In this document: positions 23,908 through 36,769 of the stretch, one piece after another
How the letters are laid out: each line of letters starts with the position of its first letter
How positions within the stretch are numbered: the first letter of the stretch is position 1
Source of the DNA: Ricinus communis
Taxonomy: Eukaryota; Streptophyta; Magnoliopsida; Malpighiales; Euphorbiaceae
DNA length: 64,000 bases
Assembly (NCBI RefSeq): GCF_019578655.1
Contig: NC_063265.1
Span: 13,488,501-13,552,500 of the forward strand
Direction: 5' to 3'
Program-made: the position numbers and the translations under genes
Notes under the pieces: model-generated
Told to the model about the DNA's origin: nothing
The model's input: the letters and a program-made list of their open reading frames with translations, nothing else
Databases searched by the model: none

Positions 23908-25853
23908 GCTTTTCTTTTTCTTTCCCTTCTTTTAAGGAAGGATGATGGTTTGCTGGGTTTTGTTTCACAGCTTAAATTGGTGGGAAATGGTAATTGGGTT
24001 TTTCTATGTATGATCTTTTTGTTGTTGTGGAGAGATGTGTTTCTGTCTATTCTTTGAGATATAAATGCATATTCTTTTAACTTTGGTTTGATGGGTTTGG
24101 AACTGCTTAGATGGCCTTAACTCTTAAAACAGAGCAAGTGAGGGTCCTTAATAATTGGGTCTTTTATTTTGTGCATATTTTTTAGGGAAAAGAAGGTGTG
24201 GGTTTTCTTTAGGTTTTAAGGGCTTGTGGAAAATCAGGTTTGGACAAGACGGTTTGGTTTTTGTCCACTTTTTCTTTGAAAAAGGACAGACGGAGACTAG
24301 AGGGTATTGTTTTCTTTTGGACTAATTACCATTTTCCCCTTAAAGTTTGTCATATTGTACTATTGGAACCCTAACATTTTTCAACCATTTGGAGAAAGGG
24401 GTAATGGTAACGAGCTTTCAATGTTTTGGGATTTTGGACGAGTAGCAATTTTTAAGTTGACTTATTTTCTTTTCAGCATTTAGCCACCGCATTTTTAAGA
24501 TGCAGTGGCCGGATTGTTATTTTAAAAATGGCAAAATAGAGTCTCTTTTGGCACAAAAATAAGGTTATTTTATTGATTATTGAATAAAGAGATGAATATG
24601 TAATTTAATATAAATAAATATGTGAGTGTTTAATATTGTAGACAACATTGTATATTATGTTGGAGAATTTTTTATTTTCTTAAAAAAAAAAGTGTTGTTG
24701 TAAGATATAATTAAGTGTTCAACATGTACTTTGATGTATTTAAGTTTAAAATATTTTTAATAATTTAATTACATCTAAAACTCAACTTAAGTTATTATCA
24801 AATTTTGTTGGTCTTAATTATTTATAGGGATAATAAGGCCCAAAGGTACTATTCACTCAAACCATCAATACCAATCTCAGCAATATGAGAAAGACTAAGC
24901 AGTTTTTGGGTTTTGTTTTGTACCTCTATAAACAAATAATTAGGATCCACCAAACTTGAAGACGATTTAATCAAAGGTAGACATTTGGGTTTATCGAATT
25001 ATTCTGAAACTGCTTGGGGCTTAAGTGTACCAAAATAATATTAATGATACTTTAAAGTAAAAGCTAAGGGCCTATATGTAATTTTTTTCCGCCTTTTCTT
25101 TATTTCCTTTTGTGTGAATGTTTCCCTGTATTGCTTTTGACTATACGCCGTTCTGACCTTCTGCAAACTGGCATCTTGATAATGCCTTGATTATCGGAAA
25201 TGAATTTAAGAGCCACCCATTTTCTCGTAGTTTTTTCTTTTTCCCAAAGGTATATATATATATAGTTAGCATATTAGTGGAAATGAGATATTATATATAT
25301 ATATAATTCAGAAAAGAAAACCCATCATTTAAAGAGTAGAATTCTGTAATATGAAATTTGCTAAAGTGTAATGGTTCATTTCTAGAGGTCCTTACTCAGT
25401 ATGCTTAACGTGATTACTATCTGGAATATGATTTGCATATTTATGTGTATTTTGTGCATGTAGGCTAGATTACAGAAATTTCACCTTATAAAAGTATGAT
25501 TATACTTATTGTTCGATTCTTATAGGCTAGAAATATCACCTCATATCAATTTGAATATACCATTTCTTTTTCTTGGGCATATAATTATAGGTTAAAAATT
25601 TATACCAAACTATAACTTAGTTCATAAGTACTGTATTGTTTTCTTTCTCCTGTAGAAACCAGTATGGGCATATGACAATTTCAAGTTTTAACAGAACAAT
25701 TCTAATAAATTATTAAGGTTTTAGCCTATAAACAAACGTCGCCGTGGCCCATAACTTGACAGCCCAATTAATAAATTGGAAGGCCGACTAGACCATTACA
25801 TGGGAATTACTTCCTTCTTCTTCCGTCAGAAACCGGTGGCTCTGTAACTCATA
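23908..25853. other. Divergent promoter region between the cysteine-rich gene and the BRAWNIN-like gene
   Basis: The two genes point away from each other, so this 1.9 kb holds both promoters. A TATA-like ATTTATATC on the minus strand near 24060-24068 suits the left gene. TA-rich microsatellites lie near 25253-25300. The stretch 24320-24450 has the look of a dispersed repeat (GGACTAATTACCATTTTCC) but was not classified. Confidence 0.4.
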
Positions 25854-26143
25854 ATGAATAAGAAATTCGGGGCAGGGAAACAGCCAACTGGCACTCCTTC
25901 ACTGGGCTGGTCATGCGTTGTCGTCGTCGTTTCACTTCTTGCTGGCGCCTCCGTTGTTCATAATATTTATAAACCTGACCTTGTAATGATTCTTTTGCCT
26001 TCATTTTATGCTGTTAGTTTCGATGCTTATAACCTGTTTGTTAAAATACCTGAATGACGGTTGCTGACTTCGTGCAGACATTGCCTCCGGCGGATATCAT
26101 TGATGCTGCAAATAAGAAGCGTGATGAAACTGGGAAAGATTGA
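25854..26143 (+). CDS. BRAWNIN/UQCC6-like mitochondrial microprotein
   Basis: Two exons, 25854-25982 and 26078-26143, encode 64 residues; the intron is GTAATG...GTGCAG, phase 0. The protein has one membrane span (about residues 19-36, WSCVVVVVSLLAGASVV). The motif LLAGASVVHNIYKPDLTLPP follows directly. Human BRAWNIN (C12orf73/UQCC6) has the same arrangement, with an AGAxVVH-x-Y-x-PDLTIP core right after its single helix (from memory). BRAWNIN is an inner-membrane factor needed to assemble respiratory complex III. I therefore infer a plant member of the DUF4516/BRAWNIN family with a role in complex III assembly; the plant function is not shown by sequence alone. The C-terminal tail is charged (ANKKRDETGKD). 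Without the intron only a 43-residue fragment would be in frame, so automated annotation can easily miss this gene. Confidence 0.75.
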
Positions 26144-27937
26144 ATCCTCCTTTTCTTTTTTGGCGGATACATACGACAGACTGAATTGATTTCTATTTTT
26201 AGAGTGTTTTCTTGGCAGGTTTCTGCTTTGTTGCTCGTTTTCTGTTAAATATGTGATTTAATTATTCGAGGATTTTCTTGCTTTTGGCTTTGGATTCACA
26301 ATAATTAGTTTTGAATTTGAAATAATGTTCAAGACTCCTTGTAAATTACATTCAGGTCTTTAACTCGCAACGTAACAAGAGAAAGAGTATTTTAAGTGGA
26401 ATGCGTTTCTACAATACAGAAATAGTTACTATCTCAATGGTCATTTAAAAGTAAATCATCCAGCAATTTTATTAAAAAGTCTTACTGTATAAGATAAAGA
26501 AATGAGCATCTAGGGTTTATATAAGGACATTCTCACCTATTTACATGTGCAAAGTAGCAGCTTGAGGCAACCAGCAGCAATGTAAGACCAGTAAGAAACC
26601 CTAACCACATCCATGCACAGGAGATGTACAGGACTTAAAAACAGTTTCCGGACAATGCTTCTTCTAGTACAGTATCCGTACTGCACCACTTTGCTTGTAG
26701 AAGGAATGGAGGATAGTAGCATTGGAAAAACAACATAAAGAGTCTCCAGGTAGGCACAACGATACTTCAAGTTTAGGAATACAAGTCGTGTGAAATTTTG
26801 ACTATCCCTTTTGTAGGTGAAACATATCTCATATGGAGGAGTTAAATAATAATAGCGCGTGCCCGGTTAAATTGCTCATGCATCAAAATTGACATTATAG
26901 GAAATGTGGACCTTGTTCAATTACATAAGATATCAAACTGCTTGAAATAAATTGGGCAAAAGCCATAATCGGAAATTAAAACCTGCAAACAAGGAGGTCC
27001 AAATACCAAAACGAAATTCCATTGGTTTCAGATCTTTATCAGTCAAGACTAATGAAATCATTAATCATGTTTTCCTAGTACCTGATACGACTTCAGGGGG
27101 GTATTGAAGAAGATTGGCAGATGCACCGAAGATCTCTGCATCTTATTAATGATTGTCTGACATTTCAAAACCCCTCCTGCAAAATGAGATATAAAACCAT
27201 TGGCCTAACAGCAAAATCAGCCACAAAATCAGATAATAAGACAGCACTAACTGCTTCTCCATTTGTTGCCACAGATATTTGTAAAAAGATGACCAAGGAG
27301 AGCTATCTACCAAGAAGAATATTCACCTGTATCTGTAAGCCCTGGATAATTCATCTGGTGAGACAATAAGCAATTACTCCACATCATCCTGCTATCCCCG
27401 AATGCATTCCTGTTCAAACCAAATGCACCTAAACAGGTTTCCGCATGAAGAAACCTAACTCACAAAATAATTACTGGGTTCTAGCAATAGAAAAATTACA
27501 TTTTCACATGAGCCTTCCTGCTGTTTGTAGCTGTAGCAAATTAACAACAGAGGAAGAAGAAGACCACGAGGATGATGATGATGATGATTGTGATGTAAAG
27601 TTAAGATAAAATGATGCAGATTCTGAAAGTCAGACTGAGGTATCATAACTTGCAAAGGAGAAGCTTTATATAACAATTTTTAAGAAAAATTTAAACACAA
27701 TGTTAAAAAAATTGGCTTGAGACAGATGAAATGTTCACACAGGTTTTACCAAATGTGACAATATTTGCAGATTATACAATGCAGCAAAATGAAATTCAGA
27801 GGAGACAAGTCTGTCAACTGAATTGCATTATCAACTTGGCATGAACTCTGTACATCTCCAGCAATGGGAAATGAATCTACAGACGACATTTGTTTATCCA
27901 TTGAAAGATTTTAAAACAGTAAATATTGAGGCAGCAG
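26144..27937. other. Convergent 3' region between the BRAWNIN-like gene and the ZFN gene
   Basis: The genes converge here, so both 3' UTRs should lie in this stretch. Short frames on both strands (for example 27121-27369) lack family resemblance. A (GAT)n/(CAT)n-like microsatellite is at about 27567-27590. Confidence 0.4.
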
Positions 27938-30900
27938 TTATCCTTCTGTATCAATATTATCATCGCCAGAAGGCATCTGTCTAGGCTCTGACAGTGAAAG
28001 TCGCCTGGGCTTCGTTGAGCCTGCATCAACAAGCCCTTCTGTTGATAAGGTTAATGCAGCAGATCCTGATGATGACCCCAGCAGACGACGTACTGGAGCA
28101 TCAGCTGAAGATGGTGCTGATAAATTGTATGTGAAAATTCCCATAGGGTGGTCAAACTTGCAACTTGGACCAAACTTGCAGACTCCATAGCGAGAGTAGA
28201 AGATGCATAAAGGTTCTCCCTGTTATGATTTAGATAAACAGCTCCATCATCAATCTCACTCGTCAATTGAAGAAAAAACAAGTGTATCTGATAAGTATTT
28301 TTGTTAATATTGTAAATGGCTACATTTACAAAATCTTCTTTCTGTATCTGGAAGCAGCTCCTCGGGAGTTTATATGACTTTATGATAAGGAGGAGAACTG
28401 GTTCGGGTTGCAGGGTAAGGTGATACTTCTAATTCCATATTCAGCAAATCCATGGTACAGATTGCAATCATCCAATCAATGTGCCAACATAAGGCTCAAT
28501 GATTTGAAGAAGTATGCAGGTTTCAATTGCAATGGGTTAGGTGGGTTGGGAGAAAGAAAGGTAACAGTTATTTGCAAAATTTTCCAGCGAACTACAGAAA
28601 ATAAGCACCATTACAGGAAATAGGTTAAAGCAGTTTATTATTAATCAGTTTAATCAATTACATGTTATAATCGATAATGATAATTAGATGGAAACAAATA
28701 ATTTATAAGTTGAGAGCAGAACTTACAGGGCGTAAAGGGAGGCCTATGGGACTCAAGACACAGTCTGGAGCAGGAATTAGTCTTTCCCTTGGGTGATGGA
28801 ACCGACAAACTGCACCAAACTTACAATCCCCAGTTTTCATGTAAAACTGGCATTCTGGCTGGCCAGGTCTCTCTGGAAAAACATTATCCCTTTGCAATGC
28901 ATAAAATCCTACTGGCATAGAGCCAGCACGGAGTGGAGAAAGTGTCCCTTGAGATCCTGTGTTCACTGATTCACTTTGGCGTGAGGTTCCATAAATCTGA
29001 CTGTTTCCTGTTTGTTGCTGGCCCTCTGGAGACGAAACTGATCCCAATTGACCCTGGAAAAATGGCATTTCATAACCACATCACATTACTCCATCTCACA
29101 AGTTCCATAGAGCACAGACAAAATTAAATCTATTGCAGCACAGCTGATGCATGCACACAGCTCAAAAAATTATGTATAATTTGCAAACAAAAAGTTCCGG
29201 TCCCTCGTTGGATATGTAGAAGCAGATAATAGGACCTACCACCAATTCATAATTTAGACTTGCATCACACCCACAAAGAATATTAGAAACATGTCAAGAT
29301 GCCATAGAAAGAAAAAATAGAATCCTAACTTTGAGATTGAGCCAGATTATTTTTTCTAACATATCTATAATACTACTTGAAAAGATCCAATTCTATATAT
29401 GACCGATCCTTGCCCCGGCCTTAAGGTGATATCAGCTTTCATTATGGGGGTGGCCTCACAGTTTTTTCCTCTAACAAAAGGCTTCTAATGAGGTCAGTTT
29501 TTCTTAGCCTTGTAGATAAAAACTTCCTTGACTCCTAATTAATCCCGCTGCATTTTTTCTTTTTGTTTTAACTAGGATAGACGAGGTGCATGATCCCACG
29601 AATTGCTTCTGACTATTAGCATCATCTTCCATGAATATACACATGCACTTATAGCTTCAATGAAGTGTGATTACTGGTTGATGATGAGCCAAGAATTAAG
29701 TATACATGATCAATGCAATATTTAAAGCATTTTTAATTTTACTTAGAAACCAAAGATATAAAGAAGTTTACACTGTATGCATTCCAGCCTGGAACAGACA
29801 CAACTCCTTGAGGTAAAATCAGGGGTGTATAACTTGAAGGAGCTTGCCAGCGTGGGCTGGTAATAAAAGACGCTCTTGACCAGTTTGTAACTCCTCCTGT
29901 GTAAGATTGCTGACCAGGAGTAGTTGGAGACTGGACAGTAGGATAAACAGGGGAACCCCGCAATGGAACCATAACATTAGTTGGTTGAGGATGGTGGAAT
30001 TTACAAGTGCTCCCAAACTTGCACTGTCCAGTTCTTAAATAGTAAGCGCACTCAATCTCATTCTGCAGGAAATAAAAAGAGTAATTAATTTTTCCTTTAG
30101 AAGTTATACACAAGATCACAAAATAACCTAGAAACAAGAGATTTGCAAATAAGAGCCAGATTCCAATAGAAGATCAAAGACCAAATGTTATTTATTCTCT
30201 CAAATATACACATAACAAATTTGAATGTGAGAAAGTTAAAAAGAAGCTGCATCTCTACTAAAAAGATAAGGAATGGGCAAGATATTAGTAATCATATCGC
30301 ATCTATACTAAAAAGATGAGGAATGGATAGATATTAGTAATCACAAGTCCCATTTATTTCATGGAAATTATTGAATAAAGATATTGGGTGAACAAAGGAT
30401 AAAATCGATCAAATAAGTTTTAAATTTGGAAATCAACAAAGAGTAGAAGAACGGTCAAACAAACTGCGACATAAAATTGAACCTATCCTCGACCACATTC
30501 TACAAAATTATCTTTCTAGTGTTATTTTTTATTGCCATTTCCTGCATATTCCATTCCTCTAATAAATCTGTTAATTTGTTTTTCAGATTTTAAAATTTTC
30601 CAAGACAGTCAGCTCTAATTAAATGTGTAATACCAACTACAACTTTGCACTTCTAATCAATTACATAATCGTGGAAATAATTTACTTCTACAATGTGATA
30701 TCTATATGCTAACTTTATTTTTATAAAAGGTCAGAATATTGATGTTAGCTAAACTCGTCCATACAGTACACAGCTACAAAGAAACTGATTAGAAAGATTT
30801 CACAGATTAAAATATCAGAACATGCCAAATACTGAATCACCAGGATAAAAAAAAAAAAGATTCAGCCTTCTCTACTTGACTGAATAGGGGAAAGAAAGGA

Positions 30901-32949
30901 AGAAATCATACCGGTCGAAGTGGATAGCCCAGAATATTTAAGGATACCCTTCCAGCAATCCCAGCCTTGTCTTTAGGATGATGAAACTTGCATGTGGCTC
31001 CAAACTTGCAAGTTCCTGTCTTCAGGTAGTACTGAAGCACAATTTAAATATTATATTACTATGCCATATCCAAAACCCAAAGTCAGAACCACGGACTAAA
31101 TAATAAAGCAGCATATGGCAAATACACGTACAAGACTATCATTAATCCTTAGTTGTATGGTTGCAACTGTTATTTTAACTAGATTATTATTCTATAAGCT
31201 GTCATTTATAAACTTTCAAATAAGTCCCGTTGAAGTTCCCGCCATCCTACATAATTTCATTCCAATTCCAATAGAAGATGCTGACAATGGTCAGTGAACT
31301 ATTCTTTTCATTTATTTCCCTTTCTATGGAACCACAGAAAAGAGAAGAGGACTGCTAAAATAGCTGATCACTATAATTCATATTTCAAACTAGATATGGT
31401 TGTGTTCACTTGAAAACAAAATATATCACCTGGCATTCAGGTTGTCCTATTCTTTCTGGAAATTCCCCTTTCATCCTTGCAGCAGCTATAGCCTAGAAGG
31501 GAAACATGAAAATTAAAATATGAATTATGTGCCTGTGTCAGTGAGAGAGCGAATTTAGCAAACAAATTTGGCAACATAGAAAAGGTAGATATGCTTTTGA
31601 CAGCATTACAAAATTTATCTGAACATGTTGAAGCTATAATACCAGCTTTCTGTTAGGAGGGTGATTAAAGCGGCATGTAGCTCCGAATCTACAAAGCCCT
31701 GTTCTAATGTAATAAGAACAATCTGGTTCTCCAGGGTGCTCAGGATAGGGCCCAGAATCCATGGTTTCACTTGACCTCAAGTTCATTTGCCACATCGCAT
31801 CTGAAATGACATTACATAATCAAGTTTAGACAATTGCAAAGATGTGTTAAACAAAATGGAGAATCATGTCACAACTCTCGTTTCCTCTATAAAAGCAACA
31901 TAATGTGACTGATCTAATGATGAGCTATTCATTTTTCTTTTTAATCGTACAATTTTTCTTTTTAAATGAAGTAACCATTTCTGAAATTGAATTTCTTTTC
32001 ATATTATTTCTCAAATAATCCACATGAAAACATACCCATAAGTTCCTGATACCAGTTAAAACTCTTTTTTTTTTCAAAATTGGGACAGAAAGAGGTGTTA
32101 ATTTCAGTTTTGACTAGGGTAAAGTAAACTATATTTAACTGAAAATAACAGAAGAAACGGAAGGGAGGGAACCAAAAAAGAAAAGTAAAATAAAAAGGAA
32201 GAACGATTAAAAATGAAAAGAAAACAATCAATAAAAAGAAACAACCAGTTTAGGTAATCATTATTACCTAAGCTCCATAGTACGGCTTTATTAGAGTCGA
32301 GATTGAAGAAGTCATAATAATAATAATAATTCAGCAATGATCAAAGCAACATAACCATAGCAACATCAATTCAAACAGTTTTTTTTTCTTCAAGGAATCA
32401 ATATGGAAAGGAAAAAAGAACCATAACCAAAGCAACATCAATTCAGACAGTTTTTTTTCTTTAAAGAATCAATATGGAAAAGAATAAATAAATAAATAAA
32501 TGCAAAAGCATGGTAAAAAGACAGATTTTAAGCATGATTGTTATAAACCTTGCTAACCACTGATCAAGCAAATTTATCAGAAACAGAGGAGGGCAAATAC
32601 GACTCCTAAATTAAGAAAATAAACACAATTTGATTAAAAATCAAACTAAATTAACTGTAACAGAAGGGGTAAAACAGACAATTCATTAACATGTAACCGA
32701 CACTGCATCACGTAATTTGCATTCTCTTTAATTTTTAGTCGAAATGACCTACACGAAAAAATAAAAGAAGAAAAGAAAAAAAACAACCGAATTGAATTGC
32801 ATTTTTCTATTAATAAAAAAGAAAAAGGGAAAAGAAAAACAACCTTCATTCAAGGAGGCTGACAAAGAGGGATCCTCAGTCACAGGCAGAGGCGGCGGCG
32901 GCGGTGGTGGAGCAGTACGGGACATCGGAATTCCGGCATCAAAATCCAT
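27938..32949 (-). CDS. Five-finger CCCH zinc finger protein, ZFN1/ZFN3-like
   Basis: Seven exons on the minus strand: 32949-32844, 31800-31643, 31492-31430, 31031-30912, 30062-29772, 29053-28727, 28219-27938; 1,347 nt, 448 residues. All introns are GT-AG and frames close. Five C-x8-C-x5-C-x3-H fingers start at residues 63, 108, 154, 314 and 360; each keeps all four zinc ligands. Three fingers are clustered at the N-terminal side and two near the C terminus, separated by a Ser/Pro/Gln-rich linker, the layout of plant ZFN proteins (Arabidopsis ZFN1, ZFN3; HUA1 relatives). These nuclear proteins bind RNA or single-stranded nucleic acid. Most fingers are preceded by the family's FPERxGQPEC or PLRPxExxC lead-in. 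The N-terminus has a proline run (about 13-20) coded by a GGC-rich repeat. The tail contains [15 protein letters not shown], a plausible nuclear/phosphorylation segment. Length slightly exceeds the Arabidopsis proteins. Confidence 0.92.
30249..30348. repeat. 50-bp tandem duplication in a ZFN intron
   Basis: Two copies of a 50-bp unit beginning GCATCT(C/A)TACTAAAAAG at 30249 and 30299, with a few differences, lie in the intron between exons 4 and 5 of the ZFN gene. Confidence 0.75.
32353..32487. repeat. About 70-bp tandem duplication in ZFN intron 1
   Basis: Two imperfect copies (AACCATA...GCAACATCAATTCA, poly-T run, AATCAATATGGAAA) start near 32353 and 32425. The poly-T tracts differ in length. 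Confidence 0.75.
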
Positions 32950-33377
32950 TGATAAAAATAATAGCTGTTACGATCCTCCTCCATCACCAAACTGTCACTC
33001 TACTGCCACTCCCCGCCGGAATCCCCATTCCCAATACCAAACGAAAAAAGAAAGTAATAAAAGCTGTCACTGTATCAAACCCTCCCTCTCCAGAATCCGC
33101 AAACCAAAACAATAAAAATTAAATAAACACCTCTAGTTTTTAGAGAGAGAAAAAAACAACAGTTCAATTTTGGCGTGAAAGAGTTGTTTTTAGAGATAGA
33201 GAGAGAGAGAGAGAGCGCTTTTCTTTTTTTGTTAGGTTCGTTTTGGTTTAGAGAGAGAGAGAGAAGACTAGCGTAGTCTACTCTTCTCCACAAAAAAAAA
33301 AAAAAAAAAAGTGAAGAGAAAGAGAATAAAAACCAACCATCCAAACCAGACACAACATTCATCTCTTCTTATTTTAT
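32950..33377 (-). promoter_or_regulatory. 5' UTR and core promoter of the ZFN gene with GA/CT repeats
   Basis: Upstream of the ZFN start codon the minus strand has CTCTCTCT tracts (plus-strand GAGAGA at 33196-33217 and 33249-33263) and a run of about 20 A on the plus strand at 33291-33310. GA/CT-rich leaders and core promoters are common in broadly expressed plant genes. Confidence 0.5.
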
Positions 33378-34954
33378 TTTATTTTATTTATATTATTATT
33401 TTTCTTTTTGTTGGTTATGCCCGCGTTTTTTCACTAAAACGGACCCTCTCTTCATCTTCTCACTCTCCCGGTTTACTACTTTTTGCTCTCCCCTCTTTAA
33501 TTTCTTGCCACGTATACCCTTGTTTATTCTTTGATATTTTTTCTTTTGCGCTGATACAATATAAATGTGACACGTGTGAGGTACGAGAGCGAGTGTCATT
33601 GTTTTCTGTTGGGTGAGAGTGTTGGTGGTTTCTATTATGATACCAGAAATTCGGACCGCTTCATCTAACTGCTTTTACTATTTCCATGTTTTTTCTTTAT
33701 ATTTTCAAGTAACAGCTCCTACCCCTTTTTATTTTCTTTGCTATAATTCAATTTAGCCGAAAAAATATTTTGGCACCTAACTTTTTACAGTGTGGTTAAA
33801 TGGACACCTGAATTCTCAACGCAATATCGACACCTATATTTATATATACATTCATATTATTAACTAAGTTTTTTCTTAAATTTATTTTTTTATTTATACA
33901 TCAAATTAACAATAATTAATATATATTTATTAATTTTAAATAATAATAAATTATATTTTAATTATTATACACTAAAATATAAAAATTAAGTTTATATTAT
34001 TTTCTATTTATTATGATGCATACATCTTATTTAATTAAATTTTTTATTATTATTATTATTATTAATAATCATCTGACTGCTAAAGTATACATACATTAAT
34101 TCTCTTAAAAAATAATACATATTAATAAAATTTTTTAAATATTTAACTTGATTTATTTATGATGTCTTAAACCTTTTATTATTTTTATAAATATTTGATC
34201 CTTCAAATTTCTATATAATCTAAAAATTATCTTTATTTAAATCTCACAATTTTAAAAATTAATCATAATAGTGATGGATATATTAGGAAAAAATGTACTA
34301 AATGAATCAACTTATTTAATTTAGATAAATTGTATTAATATCTGAAAAGAAATTTTTTATATTCAATATATAACAGCAACAGTAATAATTATAATATAAA
34401 TGTATTATAAACTTTTATATATTTTTTTAATACGTTATACAATATGTAGTGGATATTATTTAACAATTACATTAAAGTGTATATTTAATAAATTAAAATA
34501 TTAGACCATTTCACAAATATAATATATCTAAAAATATTTAAAATATAACATCAATATAATAAATAATAATCATAAACAATAATATGATTTATAATTTTAT
34601 AGGGCCATGCTAAATTTACAAAATAATATGTTTATCATATATAAAAAGAATATATCATGTATTCTAGATTTTAAATTATATAATCAATATAATTAACAAA
34701 AAAAATTAACAATTAAAATAAATAAATTTAAAGAAATGATGAACCCCATTTGCCTACTACAATTGTATAAATAAACGAATTACTACAATTTAAATACTTA
34801 TTATAGTTAAATCAAAATATAACAATTCTACAAATGCACTCGATTAGTTTCCGATCCAAATTCGACGGGTGTCAATTGACTAAAATGGATTCGAGTTTGT
34901 TTTTTTTACAGTTTTTTCTATTTTTATAGCAATGATGGGGAACTGTTAAAAATT
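33378..34954. other. AT-rich spacer between the ZFN promoter and the LINE
   Basis: Beyond the promoter the sequence from about 33740 to 34900 is extremely AT-rich with TTA/AAT runs and no open frame of interest. The words around 33770-33835 (GGCACCTAACTTTT, GGACACCTGAA) have the character of a dispersed repeat. Nothing else was recognised. Confidence 0.45.
33570..33577. promoter_or_regulatory. G-box/ABRE-like palindrome
   Basis: ACACGTGT is an 8-base palindrome containing the G-box core CACGTG. It lies about 620 bp upstream of the ZFN start codon. G-boxes bind bZIP and bHLH factors; activity here is inferred from the motif alone. Confidence 0.4.
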
Positions 34955-34990
34955 ATTAGATGTTCTTTTTTTGAAATCAGATTAACTTTA

Positions 34991-36764
34991 TTACTCAGAA
35001 AAAGAAGCCTCCTGAAATAGGATAGCCTCAACACAAGAGGGAATTACATTCCAAGTTGCAAGACTAGCATAGGAATATGATGACATTGCCAAAACATGAG
35101 CAACCATATTAGCTTGTCTTTTGACAAAATAGACCTGGAAATTAAGGCCTAGAGATAAGAGAGAACGGCATTCATCAATAATAATACCAAATTCAGACCA
35201 ATCTGCTGCTAAAGACCGAATTGCATCCACCGCTATTTTTGAATCAGACTCAAAGACCACTAATGAGAATCGCATTTGGATTGCCCACCTAATTGCTTCC
35301 TTCAGTGCCACAGCTTCTGCCAACCGTGGCTCAAAAAGTCCAAGAACTGCATGGGCCATGCAGGCGACGAACGTACCATTTGAGTCGCTAACAACCGCTG
35401 CCATACCAATCTTCATTTCATCTGTAAACAATGCCACATCCACATTACACTTGACAAAAGGCGGATATGGTCGGTTTCATTTACTAGTGCCCTGTGTCCG
35501 AGTTGAACCCAAGACAGTAGAAGTAGCCCGAGAACGTCTCCATTGATGAAGGAAACTCAAAGCATTACTTAAAGAAACCAACACGGGAGTGCATGCACCA
35601 GTCCATAGCAAGTTATTTCGCTGCTTCCACACATCCTATACCAACATACCTACATCACATAGCACATGCTTTGGTAGAAGACTAAGCATAGAGAGAAAAA
35701 ACTCCCCTAACGATTGATCATGACCAGGTTGAGGCGCCAGATTGAGAGCCTGCCATGCATTATAAGAGTAAGGACAGCAAACAAATAAATGCATGCAATT
35801 TTCAGTATGGCCATTATAGAGAAGACATGTGGGATCCATCTGAATCCACGCATAATCAAGGAAGATTTAATTGGTAAGCACTCCCTACAAAGCCTCCACA
35901 CAAAAAATTTAACTCTAGGGGGATATCAAGGCTCTAAATCTTTAACCAATTACACTGACCCAACGAATAATGCTATGTACCATGACATAGCATGGCAACC
36001 TTGTATCCTTCTTAACTGAATAAATTCCACTCCTCTCAAAGTGCCATATCAATTTGTCAGCTCTTGGGTGACTAGGTAAGAAAATTGTGATAGTCTGGCA
36101 TAGAGAAACGGTTCGATGAGGGTGGAAAGTGGATATCGGAGCAAGGATAGGATGCCTGGACAAGAAGTAGCTTCTGGCAGGCTTCTAGGGTGGCAGCACT
36201 CTAAGATACAAAGGTACATGAATGAATCAAATTGCACATCGAAATAGGGCGGGGATGGTTGATAACATATATGTAAAGAGTTGAAACTAATCACATAAGA
36301 TGTTTTTTGATTGTTTAGTTGTGGAGTTGTAGAAACTCTAAAGTTAGACGTGCTTAGTTCAAAGAAATTCCAGGATAGGTGATCTCTTGGGAAGTTCTCG
36401 AACCTGCCAAAGGGACAAAGCTGTAAGGCCATTGGTGGCCAAAACAGACAATATCTCATGTGATCTGGTTCCGGATCGTTACATAAGCTTTGAGAATAGC
36501 ATTAATATCTTTGTTATTAAAGATTTCACCTAGAAGCTCATCGTCCCAATCTCGTGATCCTAGTATCAACAGGTCTTCCACCCATAACATCTTAAGTCCA
36601 ACAACAATGAAAGTAGTGAGATAAAAATTACCATCATCTTTCAACCAAAAGTTAGTCCAAAGATTGAAAATTAATCCATCCCCAACACGCCAACAACAAC
36701 CGTCACCAATTATCAATTTGGCCGACTAAATACCTCTTTAAGTGAAACTTGGATTATTGCCCAA
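34991..36764 (-). pseudogene. LINE 3' part: zf-RVT and RNase H domain, degenerate
   Basis: This is the LINE sequence downstream of the gypsy insertion. Near 36456-36716 it reads like the region after the reverse transcriptase (CCWRVGDGLIFNLWTNFWL). Fragments at 35636-36163 resemble the zf-RVT region (CRECLPIKSSL). The segment 35443-34991 is a nearly complete RNase H-like domain of about 150 residues, with acidic residues in NVDVALF, in the LAEAVALKEAI helix and in FESDSKIAV. Frame changes and stops separate the blocks. Confidence 0.8.
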
Positions 36765-36769
36765 TTGAG

